DNA of 6,871 nucleotides from Helicobacter sp. (GCA_029264655.1 JARHZY010000161.1:1-6871), one strand, 5' to 3'; positions 1 to 6,760 are shown, numbered from the stretch's first letter. The notes: generated by a model from the sequence alone, not told the origin. Made by a program: numbers and translations.

Positions 1-635
1 GAGGCATTGTGTGTTTTTTGGATACAAGAACGACTTTGCCGTCCCATATAGCAACAACAATAGCTAAAATTTTATCTTGCAGATTGATTGCAAACAATTC
101 TCGTATATCAGCTTGGACTAACATATCAATATCAAGATAAAGTGCGACTTTTATATCTTTTGGCAATAAACGTCCAATAAGCAATCTATAACAAGTTTCA
201 AACCCTTGGCTTTCACCAAATCCATTTGCACCCATAAATTCTTCATTGTCAATTTCATGAAAAATAATCTCACATGGATATAAAAGAGTAAGCTCTTTGG
301 CAAGTAAATGGAGTTTATTTTTTGTTTGTTCTTGTATAGAATCTGTGAAAATATGAAAGCAATAACCCTCTATACTACTTTGATGAACACGTGTGTCTTT
401 GTTGGTAACTGTGGGGGGGGGGGGTAATATTGTCAAATTGATGAGTTAAATAATTTTGAGAAGTACACATTGGCATGTTAGTATCTTGAGTATTCTCTGT
501 CTGTATAGATGTCATATTGAATGCTTGAAACTCATTAAAACGTTTTGTAGTATCTGTAGATTTGACAATACTTGTTATTAGTACTGCAGCATATTTCATA
601 TAATTTTCATCTGCACACATGACAACATGAAACAT
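1..635 (-). CDS. Phase-variable family 8 glycosyltransferase, 5' part, frame OFF at the poly-C tract
   Basis: Likely a GT8 family retaining glycosyltransferase that adds a sugar to lipopolysaccharide or lipooligosaccharide on the cytoplasmic side of the inner membrane. Reading starts at ATG 635-633, preceded by AAGGA (645-641) at 5 nt spacing. The N-terminus MFHVVMCADENYMKYA is the usual GT8 first strand and nucleotide-binding region. With the 12-C tract as given, translation leaves frame after residue 74 and stops at 375 (86 aa). Removing one C (11) or adding two (14) joins it to an open frame that continues to position 1 without a stop. That second part contains GFGESQGFETCYRLLIGRLLP and LYLDIDMLV; the DID (125-133) is the metal-binding DxD motif of GT8. 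The 3' part is outside the window. The acceptor and donor sugars cannot be told from sequence. The frame break is best read as an OFF phase variant or tract-length sequencing error, not as decay, because both halves are intact. Confidence 0.88.
413..424. repeat. Poly-G/poly-C homopolymer (12 bp), contingency tract
   Basis: There is an unbroken run of 12 G on the plus strand (12 C in the sense of the glycosyltransferase gene). It is by far the longest G/C run in an AT-rich window. It encodes consecutive prolines in the gene, at a linker between the first GT8 motif and the rest of the domain. In Helicobacter and Campylobacter, runs of this kind slip during replication and switch surface-glycan genes on and off. 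Arithmetic on the two reading frames shows that 11 or 14 units give the ON state and that 12 and 13 are OFF. Confidence 0.93.
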
Positions 636-1330
636 AAATATCCTTATATTGAGATAGGGGCTATGCTATCTTAAATTATTTAATATTCAATAAATATATT
701 TACTACATGTTACATTATTCTGTATTTTATATGATATATATAGACATATTTAATTTTTTATAAAGTCTAGATAGTTTAAAAACGATAAAGTAATTCGCGA
801 TAGAATATAAAAGCTTATTAAAGAAAAATTAACTAATATGCTTTAAGAGAGAAAACTTAGAAAAAATACTTAATTGTAAAGTAATGTAAGTTTTTATTCT
901 ATTAAAATTGTAATTTATTTTGATATTGATTTATCCCTTAAAAATGTGATTTATTTTTATAAGATAAATATTGATTTAAGTTTTTTGGTAATTTTTGAAA
1001 AAATATAAAAAATACTTTATATTTAAAATAACATTATTAATATATTTTTATTTATTGTGAATATATATTTATGCTTAAAGAATCAATATGAAAAATAATT
1101 AGAGATTAACATAAGAGCATAAATCCTATTTGATTTGTTTGCTAGTATAGCAGTGTCGGTGTAGCTTTATTATATATTAACTCCTTGTTTATTGTATTAA
1201 AGGTTTAGAAAATATTTAAGTTATTGGTTGTTTTTAATATTTTTACCACAAAATATAAACTTTTTATCATTCTTATAATCTTAGCAACTCTTATAGACAA
1301 TATTTTATTTTGGTGGCTATAAAAGGTATT
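636..1330. other. AT-rich intergenic region, about 695 bp, no gene seen
   Basis: This stretch lies between the end of the nik operon and the start of the glycosyltransferase gene, both on the minus strand. I found no open frame with a recognisable product, no tRNA-like cloverleaf, no IS-like end repeats and no clear stem-plus-T-run terminator for the nik operon. It holds only low-complexity AT-rich sequence and small repeats, such as the 11-bp direct repeat ATATTGATTTA at 923-933 and 968-978 and a short hairpin TGCTA-gta-TAGCA at 1140-1152. The promoter of the glycosyltransferase gene should lie in the part just above 635, but no -10 stands out from the AT-rich background. A small RNA or a decayed gene cannot be excluded. 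Confidence 0.6.
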
Positions 1331-2098
1331 TTATAGCATTGCATCATAGCATGCCATAAATTCTTTGCCTAAAGCAGATTGGAATGTAGCGTTTTGATGA
1401 ATTGTTTCAATTAAGTTCCCATTATCCATAAGCATAATTTTTTGGCAATATTTATAGGCAAGTTTTATATCATGTGTGATAAAGAGAAATGTGGTATTGT
1501 GGTTTTGTTGCATTGTAAGAAAAAGATTCCATATTGTTTGCTGTAAGGTATAGTCAAGCCCTGAAGTTGTTTCATCAAGGATAACAAATTGCGGTTGGAT
1601 AAGGAGCATACGAGCAATACATACCCTTTGGGCTTGTCCGCCAGAGAGCATTACGGGGTAATGATAGAGTATGTTTTGGGGTAATCCTAATTGTTCAAAT
1701 ATGGGATAAATTTTTTGTCGTTGTGTATTGGAATCATGTATGTTAAGGAGATATCGTAATGGTTCTTGCAAATTCTCAAAAACATTATAGCGAGGATTGA
1801 GTGAGCTTATTGGATCTTGAAAGAGTATTTGCACTTGTTTGTAAAAAGCTTGTCTTTGCGTGAGGTTGCGTAATATAACTTCTTTATTATGGAATAAGAT
1901 TTTGCCATTTTGTGGTTTTTGTAATTGTGCAATAATTTTTGCCAATGTGCTTTTTCCGCAACCACTTGCTCCAATAAGTGCAGTATTTTCACCTTGTTGG
2001 ATTTGAAAACTCACATTACTTAGAATCTGTTTTGTTGCTTTATGAAAAAACTTATTATATGTAAAGGCATGAGTGATATTGCAAACTGCTAATAACAT
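1331..2098 (-). CDS. nikE: Nickel ABC transporter ATP-binding protein NikE
   Basis: One of the two cytoplasmic ATPase subunits that power nickel import through NikB/NikC. The protein has 255 aa, near the 268 aa of E. coli NikE, and lacks the long Cys-containing C-terminal tail of the larger Dpp/Opp ATPases. All ABC motifs are present in order: Walker A GASGCGKST (43-51), Q-loop glutamine Q94 in LFQDPISSLNPR, signature LSGGQAQR (151-158), Walker B FVILDE with catalytic Glu (171-176), and the switch histidine H209 in ITHD. After Walker B it reads TTSGLD where the wider family often has PTSALD, a mild variation. The start is ATG 2098-2096 with AAGGA (2108-2104) 5 nt upstream; that Shine-Dalgarno overlaps the nikD stop codon. 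It is the last gene of the operon, and no convincing terminator follows. The NikE rather than DppF assignment rests mainly on its operon with nikA. Confidence 0.9.
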   Translation of the reverse strand: MLLAVCNITHAFTYNKFFHKATKQILSNVSFQIQQGENTALIGASGCGKSTLAKIIAQLQKPQNGKILFHNKEVILRNLTQRQAFYKQVQILFQDPISSLNPRYNVFENLQEPLRYLLNIHDSNTQRQKIYPIFEQLGLPQNILYHYPVMLSGGQAQRVCIARMLLIQPQFVILDETTSGLDYTLQQTIWNLFLTMQQNHNTTFLFITHDIKLAYKYCQKIMLMDNGNLIETIHQNATFQSALGKEFMACYDAML

Positions 2099-2103
2099 GG
2101 TTT

Positions 2104-2109
2104 TCCTTA
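2104..2109 (-). promoter_or_regulatory. nikE Shine-Dalgarno fused to the nikD stop codon
   Basis: The sense strand reads TAAGGA: TAA ends nikD, and AAGGA is the ribosome binding site for the nikE ATG 5 nt later. The arrangement implies that a ribosome terminating on nikD sits on the nikE initiation site, so the two ATPases are probably made by coupled translation in near-equal amounts. Confidence 0.75.
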
Positions 2110-2859
2110 TTTATTTTTTATCAATGCAAGATACTTATGCACAAGCATTTGTGCCATTGTAGTTTTTAGAGTCGTTGGTATTATTTTGTTATGTAATTGC
2201 ACTTTTTCTTGGATACTGCCTTGTTCTATAATAAGGATGCTATCTCCCATTTTTATTGCTACATCTATATCATGTGTAATGAGTAGGATACCAAGCCCAT
2301 ATGCTTTTTGCAAATGTTTTAAAAGCTTTAAGATTCTGTATTGCACGAGTAAATCAAGATCTGTTGTTGGTTCATCGGCAATGAGAAAAGGGGCTTTTGT
2401 GAGTAGGGCAAGTGCTATCATAGCGCGTTGGAGCATACCCCCACTCATTTCAAAAGGATAGAGATTTAACACTTCTTTATGCAAACCAACTTCATGAAGC
2501 ATAGATTCTATAGTTAGCATATCCCAGTGGGTTTGCAAGGCATTTGCACTCTCTTTAATATGTGTATATAGTGAAAAAAGAGGATTAAAACATGTGCGTG
2601 GATTTTGCATAATGCTTGCAAAGATTTTTGCACGTGCATGCTGTGGGTTAATAATTGTTTTATCCAATAAAACAGAACCACTTTTTTGCACTATATTTGG
2701 CGGGATTAAGCCTTGTAGAGCAAGTGTAGTGAGTGTTTTACCGCTACCACTTTTACCAAATAAGATAGTAGTCTCTTTGCTTATTATTTCAAGATTTATA
2801 TTATGTAGCAAGGTTTTATTTTGGCATGTTAAGGTAAGATTTTCTAAAGCTAATATCAT
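2107..2859 (-). CDS. nikD: Nickel ABC transporter ATP-binding protein NikD
   Basis: The second cytoplasmic ATPase subunit, expected to pair with NikE under the permease. It has 250 aa, close to E. coli NikD (254 aa). Motifs in order are Walker A GKSGSGKT (35-42), Q-loop glutamine Q85 in MQNPRTCFNPL, signature MSGGMLQR (138-145), Walker B FLIADEP with Glu163, D-loop TTDLD, and the switch histidine H196 in LITHD. The signature ending in GMLQR is characteristic of the NikD/DppD side of the family, whereas the partner gene has GQAQR. The start is ATG 2859-2857, preceded by a strong TAAGGAG at 5 nt spacing. It begins 9 bp after nikC and ends 8 bp before nikE. Nothing suggests truncation or frameshift. 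A general dipeptide importer ATPase would look similar; the neighbouring nikA decides the name. Confidence 0.9.
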   Translation of the reverse strand: MILALENLTLTCQNKTLLHNINLEIISKETTILFGKSGSGKTLTTLALQGLIPPNIVQKSGSVLLDKTIINPQHARAKIFASIMQNPRTCFNPLFSLYTHIKESANALQTHWDMLTIESMLHEVGLHKEVLNLYPFEMSGGMLQRAMIALALLTKAPFLIADEPTTDLDLLVQYRILKLLKHLQKAYGLGILLITHDIDVAIKMGDSILIIEQGSIQEKVQLHNKIIPTTLKTTMAQMLVHKYLALIKNK

Positions 2860-2864
2860 AAAAT

Positions 2865-2871
2865 CTCCTTA
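2865..2871 (-). promoter_or_regulatory. nikD Shine-Dalgarno fused to the nikC stop codon
   Basis: The sense strand reads TAAGGAG, where TAA is the nikC stop and AAGGAG is a near-perfect ribosome binding site, 5 nt before the nikD ATG. It is the strongest ribosome binding site in the operon and matches the arrangement at nikD/nikE, so coupled translation from the permease gene into the ATPase genes is likely. Confidence 0.78.
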
Positions 2872-3714
2872 ATGTAAATGTTTTAAATCGCAGTCAAAAT
2901 AATCACGCAAACTATCACCAAGCATATTAAATAATGCAACAGCAATAAAAAGTGCAAGTCCGGGATAAAGCAAAAGTTCGGGATTGCTAAATATATAATC
3001 TTTTGAATCACTAAGCATAACGCCCCATTCTGCTTGTGGAGGTTGCACGCCAAGCCCTAGAAATGATAAGCCTGCAATATGTAATATCATATGCCCTATA
3101 TCCATAGTAGCAAGCACAAAGCATTGTGTTGCAATGGGTGCAAGCATATTGCGTTTAAAGTTTTGCCAATTGCTTGCACCATATACTTGAGAGAGCAAAA
3201 CAAATTCACGATTTTTTAAACCCAAGATAATACTGCGAATGATACGTGCATACCATGCCCAATGTGTTAATGCAATAGCAAGTATCACATTTTCTAAACC
3301 AGCACCTAATACCCCAACTAAAAAAAGTGATAGCACAATTGTAGGAAGGCTTAAAAATAAGTCGCATGCACGCATAATAAACCTATCAATCTTACCACCA
3401 AAAAATCCCGCAATACCACCAATGCTTATGCCTAATACTATTACAAGCAATAAAATAAATGCCACAGAAGCAAGTGAAACTCTAGCACCAAAAATAAGAC
3501 GAGTAAAAATATCTCTCCCTAAATGATCTGTGCCAAGCCAATGGCTTGTGCTTATAGGAGCGAGTTTATTATCTAAATCAATTAAATCAGGTGCATATGG
3601 CAAAAAAATAGGAGCAATGATTGCTATGAGTAATAATATGATTATCATAACACCTGCACACTTACCCATAAAAGAGAGTTTTTTGCTATAGGGATTTATG
3701 TTTTGTGCTTGCAT
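2869..3714 (-). CDS. nikC: Nickel ABC transporter permease NikC
   Basis: Inner-membrane permease subunit that pairs with NikB to form the translocation path. It has 281 aa, similar to E. coli NikC (277 aa). A hydrophobic segment at about 20-40 is followed by the HWLGTDHLGRD motif (58-68), which is diagnostic for the DppC/OppC/NikC group. Further membrane segments lie at about 80-106, 118-140, 141-165, 197-220 and 246-267. The cytoplasmic coupling (EAA-type) loop that contacts the ATPases is at about 169-193 (VYGASNWQNFKRNMLAPI), followed by SFLGLGVQPPQAEWG (217-231). The start is ATG 3714-3712 with AGGGAG 5 nt upstream. It follows nikB after 42 bp, the largest gap in the operon, and its stop codon forms part of the nikD ribosome binding site. 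Nickel specificity is inferred from context, since permeases of this family are hard to tell apart. Confidence 0.9.
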   Translation of the reverse strand: MQAQNINPYSKKLSFMGKCAGVMIIILLLIAIIAPIFLPYAPDLIDLDNKLAPISTSHWLGTDHLGRDIFTRLIFGARVSLASVAFILLLVIVLGISIGGIAGFFGGKIDRFIMRACDLFLSLPTIVLSLFLVGVLGAGLENVILAIALTHWAWYARIIRSIILGLKNREFVLLSQVYGASNWQNFKRNMLAPIATQCFVLATMDIGHMILHIAGLSFLGLGVQPPQAEWGVMLSDSKDYIFSNPELLLYPGLALFIAVALFNMLGDSLRDYFDCDLKHLH

Positions 3715-3738
3715 ATATTCTCCCTAAATGCCCTATAA

Positions 3739-3748
3739 AGTTGCAACT
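3739..3748. repeat. 10-bp perfect palindrome in the nikB-nikC gap
   Basis: AGTTGCAACT is its own reverse complement. It lies 2 bp from the longer palindrome at 3751-3768 and about 25 bp upstream of the nikC start. Alone it would be unremarkable; it is listed because two palindromes occupy the only sizeable gap in an otherwise tightly packed operon. Confidence 0.6.
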
Positions 3749-3750
3749 GA

Positions 3751-3768
3751 TATGTGTTATAACACATA
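3751..3768. repeat. 18-bp perfect palindrome across the nikB stop codon
   Basis: TATGTGTTATAACACATA is a perfect 18-bp palindrome that includes the nikB TAA (3759-3757) and the last codons of nikB. In the mRNA it could fold as UAUGUGU-UAUA-ACACAUA, a 7-bp stem with a 4-nt loop. No U-run follows directly, so it is not a standard terminator. It could be an mRNA-stabilising or processing hairpin, or a dimeric protein site. Its sequence is directly seen; its function is unknown. Confidence 0.65.
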
Positions 3769-4707
3769 AGCATGCTCCATATTTTTTCTTATGCGTGGAT
3801 CAAGCAAAGCATATAATATATCAATTGCTAGATTGCATAGAGAAAAGATAAGACACATAATAAGCACAAAGCATTGGATAATAGGATAATCATGATTTGC
3901 GATACCTTGCAGGCTATAATAACCAATGCCCGGGATAGCAAAAATACTCTCTATAATTAATGCACCACCAATAAGCTCTCCAATATGCATGCCAAGTGCT
4001 GTTATAATAGGTAGCATAGCATTATAAAAAATATGCTTACATGTTACATGCTGTTTGTTTAATCCGCGTAAATATGCATAAAGAATATGTCTTTCTTTGG
4101 AAACTTCGAGCATGTTAGCACGGATAAGTCGGATATTGACACATATAGACATAAGGGCTATACTCATTGCGGGCAATATAAATGATTGTATGCCTTCTAT
4201 GCCAAGTGCAGGTAGCCAACCAAGTGTGAGTGAAAAAAGCATAATAAGTAAAAATGCAAGCCAAAAATTTGGCATACAAACGCCAATAAAGCAGAAAAAA
4301 CGGATAAGAAAATCTGGGAATTTATCTCTATAATATGCTGCTATAATGCCTAGTGGTATAGAAATAAAAAATGTGAAGAGAAAAGCAATAGAGGCAAGTA
4401 AAAGTGTATTTGGTAGATAATAAAGAAAATCTTTTCCTACATCTTTGTCTGTCATATATGATTTACCAAAATCAAGTTGCACTGCTTTTTGTAACCATAG
4501 TATGTATTGCTCTAGTATAGGTTTATCTAATCCAAAATCATGACGCACTGCTGCAACTATATCGGGTGTTGATGGGATATTTGAATTAATAAGATATTGT
4601 GCTACAGGATCTGTATTATTAAAACGCAAAAGATAAAAAATGATAAAAGAAGCAAGCAAAAGTATAGGGATAATTGCTAAGATTCTATAAAGAATATAAC
4701 GCAACAT
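3757..4707 (-). CDS. nikB: Nickel ABC transporter permease NikB
   Basis: First inner-membrane permease subunit of the importer. It has 316 aa, against 314 aa for E. coli NikB. The N-terminus MLRYILYRILAIIPILLLA is the standard start of DppB/OppB/NikB proteins and contains the first membrane helix (about 9-28). A periplasmic region with HDFGLDKPILEQY (56-68) and LDFGKSY (78-84) follows, both family hallmarks. Further helices lie at about 99-123, 135-161, 174-193, 236-256 and 277-300. The cytoplasmic EAA-type loop lies at about 206-235 (YLRGLNKQHVTCKHIFYNAMLP), followed by ESIFAIPGIG (253-262) and the C-terminal DPRIR (303-307). The ATG overlaps the nikA stop by one base (TAATG). A GGGAG lies 11 nt upstream inside nikA, which is rather far, so translation may depend on coupling to nikA. 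Confidence 0.92.
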   Translation of the reverse strand: MLRYILYRILAIIPILLLASFIIFYLLRFNNTDPVAQYLINSNIPSTPDIVAAVRHDFGLDKPILEQYILWLQKAVQLDFGKSYMTDKDVGKDFLYYLPNTLLLASIAFLFTFFISIPLGIIAAYYRDKFPDFLIRFFCFIGVCMPNFWLAFLLIMLFSLTLGWLPALGIEGIQSFILPAMSIALMSICVNIRLIRANMLEVSKERHILYAYLRGLNKQHVTCKHIFYNAMLPIITALGMHIGELIGGALIIESIFAIPGIGYYSLQGIANHDYPIIQCFVLIMCLIFSLCNLAIDILYALLDPRIRKNMEHAYVL

Positions 4708-6317
4708 TATTCATAAAACTCCCAAAATGGAATCTCAAATGCATGTATATCTGGGGCAATACCCTTTATACCTTGTCGTGCAACTACTTTATTAGTATCA
4801 TAGGTAAGCGGTATGTAGATTTGTGTTTGGTAGAGTAAATCAAGAAAATTTGCTACATTTGTTATTAGTGCTTGTTTTGCTTGTAAGTTTTGTTTTGCAT
4901 GCATTGAATCTGCATATTCATCATAGGGGCTTTCAATAAGGTTTTTTATAGCTTTGTCAATAGCTGGTTTTTCTTGTAGGGCTTTTTGTGCCATATAATC
5001 AGCATGACCGCTATGCCGCATAGAGTTAATAAATGTGAGTGGTTCATAAGGCACACCCCATGTTTGGCTGAAACAAATATCAAATTGCCCTTGTGTTTGT
5101 TTTTTGCGATACATTGTTATTTCATTTGGAATAATTTGCAAAAAGATTCCAATATCTTTTAATTGTGCTTGTAGTATTGTGGCAATGGATTTCTGTGTTG
5201 GATTATTTGCAATGAAATGTAATTGCATTGTTAGTTGCTTGCCATTTTTATAGAAGTAGCCATCACTATGTCTTACATAGCCCATTTGTTGTAATACCAT
5301 GCGTGCATGTTGTGGATTATATGATAGTGGTTTATAGCTTTTTGGTTTTGAGTATGGCATATTTGGGCTAAAAAGGTATGAAGCTTCTTTTTGATAGCCA
5401 TAATATACAGATTCCACAATTTTTGTCTTATTGATACCAAGTGCTATAGCCTTACGCATATTTTTATCTTGCAATATTTCATTGGTTGGATTTATAATAA
5501 GAAATGTTGTAAAAAGAGGAGGGCTTAGTAATGTTTGGAATTGTTTTGTATTTGCAATATTATGAAAAATTTCGATAGGTATCGCATCTGCACCATAAAT
5601 CATATCAACTTGTTTTGTTTGGAGGGCAATAAGCTTTGCATTTGGATCAATAATAATTTTTGTCATGATTGTATCATAATAGATTCCATTGTAATGCTCT
5701 TTATTCCAATAATGTGGGTTTTTGCTAAAAGTATCACTAATGCCAACTTTTGTATCAGTTAGCATATAAGGACCTGTGCCTATAGGTTTTTTGGGTGCAT
5801 TATTTGCTAAGTCTAAATCATTTGGAATCATACTTGGAGCGATAAAACGGAATGGACGCACTAGTGAAAGTTCATTGAGAGTAGCAACATAGGGATGTGC
5901 CAAATAGATTGCAATTGTGTAATCATCGAGTGCTTTTACATCGCTGATTGTCATAACAAGTGCAGACCAAGAATGACGCGTCTTATTTTTTAAAATGGAT
6001 TGAAAATTTTTTAAGGCTGCGTTAGCATTAAATATTTCTCCATTAGAAAATAAGACATTTTTACGCAAATGAAAAATATAGGTTTTACCAGAATCTTTAA
6101 TATCCCATGATAATGCTAATGAAGGCACTATATTGCCTTTTTTGTCTGTTTTCACTAATCCTTCATAAATCATATTTTGTGCATACATTTGGTTAAGGTT
6201 GTAGCCCTGTGGATTCATATCACCAACATTTTGTGATACAGCTACGCGTAAGATATTTTCCCCAAAGAGATATTGCAGATTCCATAACAATACAAAAGAA
6301 ACTAAAAATTTATACAT
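4707..6317 (-). CDS. nikA: Periplasmic nickel-binding protein NikA
   Basis: Solute-binding protein (SBP family 5) that captures nickel, probably as a chelate, and delivers it to NikBC. It has 536 aa (E. coli precursor 524). I place the start at ATG 6317: it has AGGA 7 nt upstream and yields a signal peptide MYKFLVSFVLLWNLQYLFG, cleaved near residue 19-20. A longer frame from TTG at 6362 has no ribosome binding site and would bury this signal peptide. NikA-type features are LNQMYAQNMIYEGLVK (41-56), the arginine patch RPFRFIAPS (154-162), IGTGPY (179-184), and TWGVPYEPLTFINSMRHSGHAD (419-440). In the last block W420, Y424 and H438 keep the exact spacing of E. coli W398, Y402 and H416, where the histidine binds nickel directly. 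This supports nickel over peptide as substrate. It is the first gene of the operon; the next, nikB, overlaps it by one base. Confidence 0.93.
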   Translation of the reverse strand: MYKFLVSFVLLWNLQYLFGENILRVAVSQNVGDMNPQGYNLNQMYAQNMIYEGLVKTDKKGNIVPSLALSWDIKDSGKTYIFHLRKNVLFSNGEIFNANAALKNFQSILKNKTRHSWSALVMTISDVKALDDYTIAIYLAHPYVATLNELSLVRPFRFIAPSMIPNDLDLANNAPKKPIGTGPYMLTDTKVGISDTFSKNPHYWNKEHYNGIYYDTIMTKIIIDPNAKLIALQTKQVDMIYGADAIPIEIFHNIANTKQFQTLLSPPLFTTFLIINPTNEILQDKNMRKAIALGINKTKIVESVYYGYQKEASYLFSPNMPYSKPKSYKPLSYNPQHARMVLQQMGYVRHSDGYFYKNGKQLTMQLHFIANNPTQKSIATILQAQLKDIGIFLQIIPNEITMYRKKQTQGQFDICFSQTWGVPYEPLTFINSMRHSGHADYMAQKALQEKPAIDKAIKNLIESPYDEYADSMHAKQNLQAKQALITNVANFLDLLYQTQIYIPLTYDTNKVVARQGIKGIAPDIHAFEIPFWEFYE

Positions 6318-6345
6318 GCTCCATTCCTCATGAAAACTTAAGCTA

Positions 6346-6354
6346 ATAATAGCA
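6346..6354 (-). promoter_or_regulatory. Candidate extended -10 promoter of the nik operon
   Basis: The sense strand reads TGCTATTAT, an extended -10 (TGn plus TATTAT, 5 of 6 to TATAAT), about 30 bp upstream of the nikA ATG. Helicobacter sigma-70 promoters often have a good -10 and a poor -35, which fits here. Transcription would begin near 6338 and give a leader of about 20 nt. An alternative -10, TATAAA at 6398-6393, lies inside the dyad. AT richness makes both calls tentative. Confidence 0.4.
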
Positions 6355-6378
6355 CGAAACAATAAACTATGCTATAAA

Positions 6379-6407
6379 AATATTACAAAAAATTTATAAG
6401 TAATATT
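6379..6407. promoter_or_regulatory. Dyad resembling a NikR operator upstream of nikA
   Basis: Two perfect 8-bp inverted arms, AATATTAC (6379-6386) and GTAATATT (6400-6407), are separated by 13 bp, so their centres are 21 bp or two helical turns apart. This suits a dimer or tetramer such as NikR. The inner half-sites fit the pattern TRWYA-N15-TRWYA reported for H. pylori NikR exactly (TATTA-N15-TAATA) and match the stricter TATWATT-N11-AATWATA at 11 of 14 positions. The dyad lies about 60-90 bp upstream of nikA and overlaps or abuts the candidate promoters. The loose pattern is common in AT-rich DNA; the perfect arms and the location carry the weight. NikR itself is not in the window. Confidence 0.55.
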
Positions 6408-6760
6408 ATTTTTAAGGCAGTAATGGTATATAATATATAATGATTTTCATGTGAGATTACACTAATACCTCTTAGTGCTAAATAGGTTTAAAAAGTAATT
6501 AACTATTAAAAAAAATAGCATTAAAATAGATATTTAAAGAGTGGTTTTTTAATTACTAGAAAATAAGGATAGTAAAATTATAAAATATTTGTTTTATTTT
6601 GTAACATTTATTTGATAATATACCCATATTAGAAACTTTTTACCATAAATTATAATATTTTATGTAATAATTCAAAAATGGTTTTAAACATGCTTTTCGT
6701 TAAAATATGCTTAAATTTTCTAATAGATTCTATGCGTAAATTTCAACATTAAGGAACAAT

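Larger units (their letters stand above)
6318..6760. other. Divergent intergenic region between nikA and the chemoreceptor gene
   Basis: About 440 bp of very AT-rich DNA lies between the divergent start codons. On the nikA side it contains the candidate promoter and NikR-like dyad listed separately. On the chemoreceptor side, a TAAAAT at 6701-6706 could be a sigma-70 -10 box giving a leader of roughly 48 nt, but there is no clear -35, and I see no sigma-54 (GG-N10-GC) or sigma-28 (GCCGATAA-like) element. A small inverted repeat CACTAA-tacctc-TTAGTG is at 6460-6477. No open frame with a recognisable product is seen. Confidence 0.55.

Noticed and set aside
653..670. Short hairpin GATAG-8 nt-CTATC just upstream of the glycosyltransferase ribosome binding site
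   Set aside because: A 5-bp stem is too short to claim a regulatory role.
923..978. 11-bp direct repeat ATATTGATTTA, two copies 45 bp apart
   Set aside because: Two copies of an AT-only-like word in very AT-rich DNA; no regular spacing, third copy or mobile-element feature.
1238..1320. Possible terminator after nikE formed by a CCAC(C)AAAAT / ATTTTGTGG pairing
   Set aside because: The arms are imperfect and about 60 nt apart, with no tight stem before a T-run; too weak to call.
1807..1992. Minus-strand 61-aa frame inside nikE
   Set aside because: Same strand but in another frame across the nikE Walker A and Q-loop region; no independent evidence of translation.
2186..2872. Open frames on the plus strand opposite nikD
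   Set aside because: They lie fully antisense to a gene with every ABC motif intact and resemble no family; low-complexity shadows of nikD.
3239..3526. Plus-strand open frame opposite nikC
   Set aside because: Antisense to the conserved permease core; no recognisable domain and no ribosome binding site.
4097..4333. Plus-strand open frame opposite nikB
   Set aside because: Antisense shadow of the permease helices and coupling loop.
5535..5762. Plus-strand open frame opposite nikA
   Set aside because: Antisense to a well conserved binding protein; its cysteine- and isoleucine-rich content is what a reversed AT-rich gene gives.
6460..6477. Inverted repeat CACTAA-tacctc-TTAGTG upstream of the divergent genes
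   Set aside because: Only a 6-bp AT-rich stem with no T-run and no known operator match; expected by chance.
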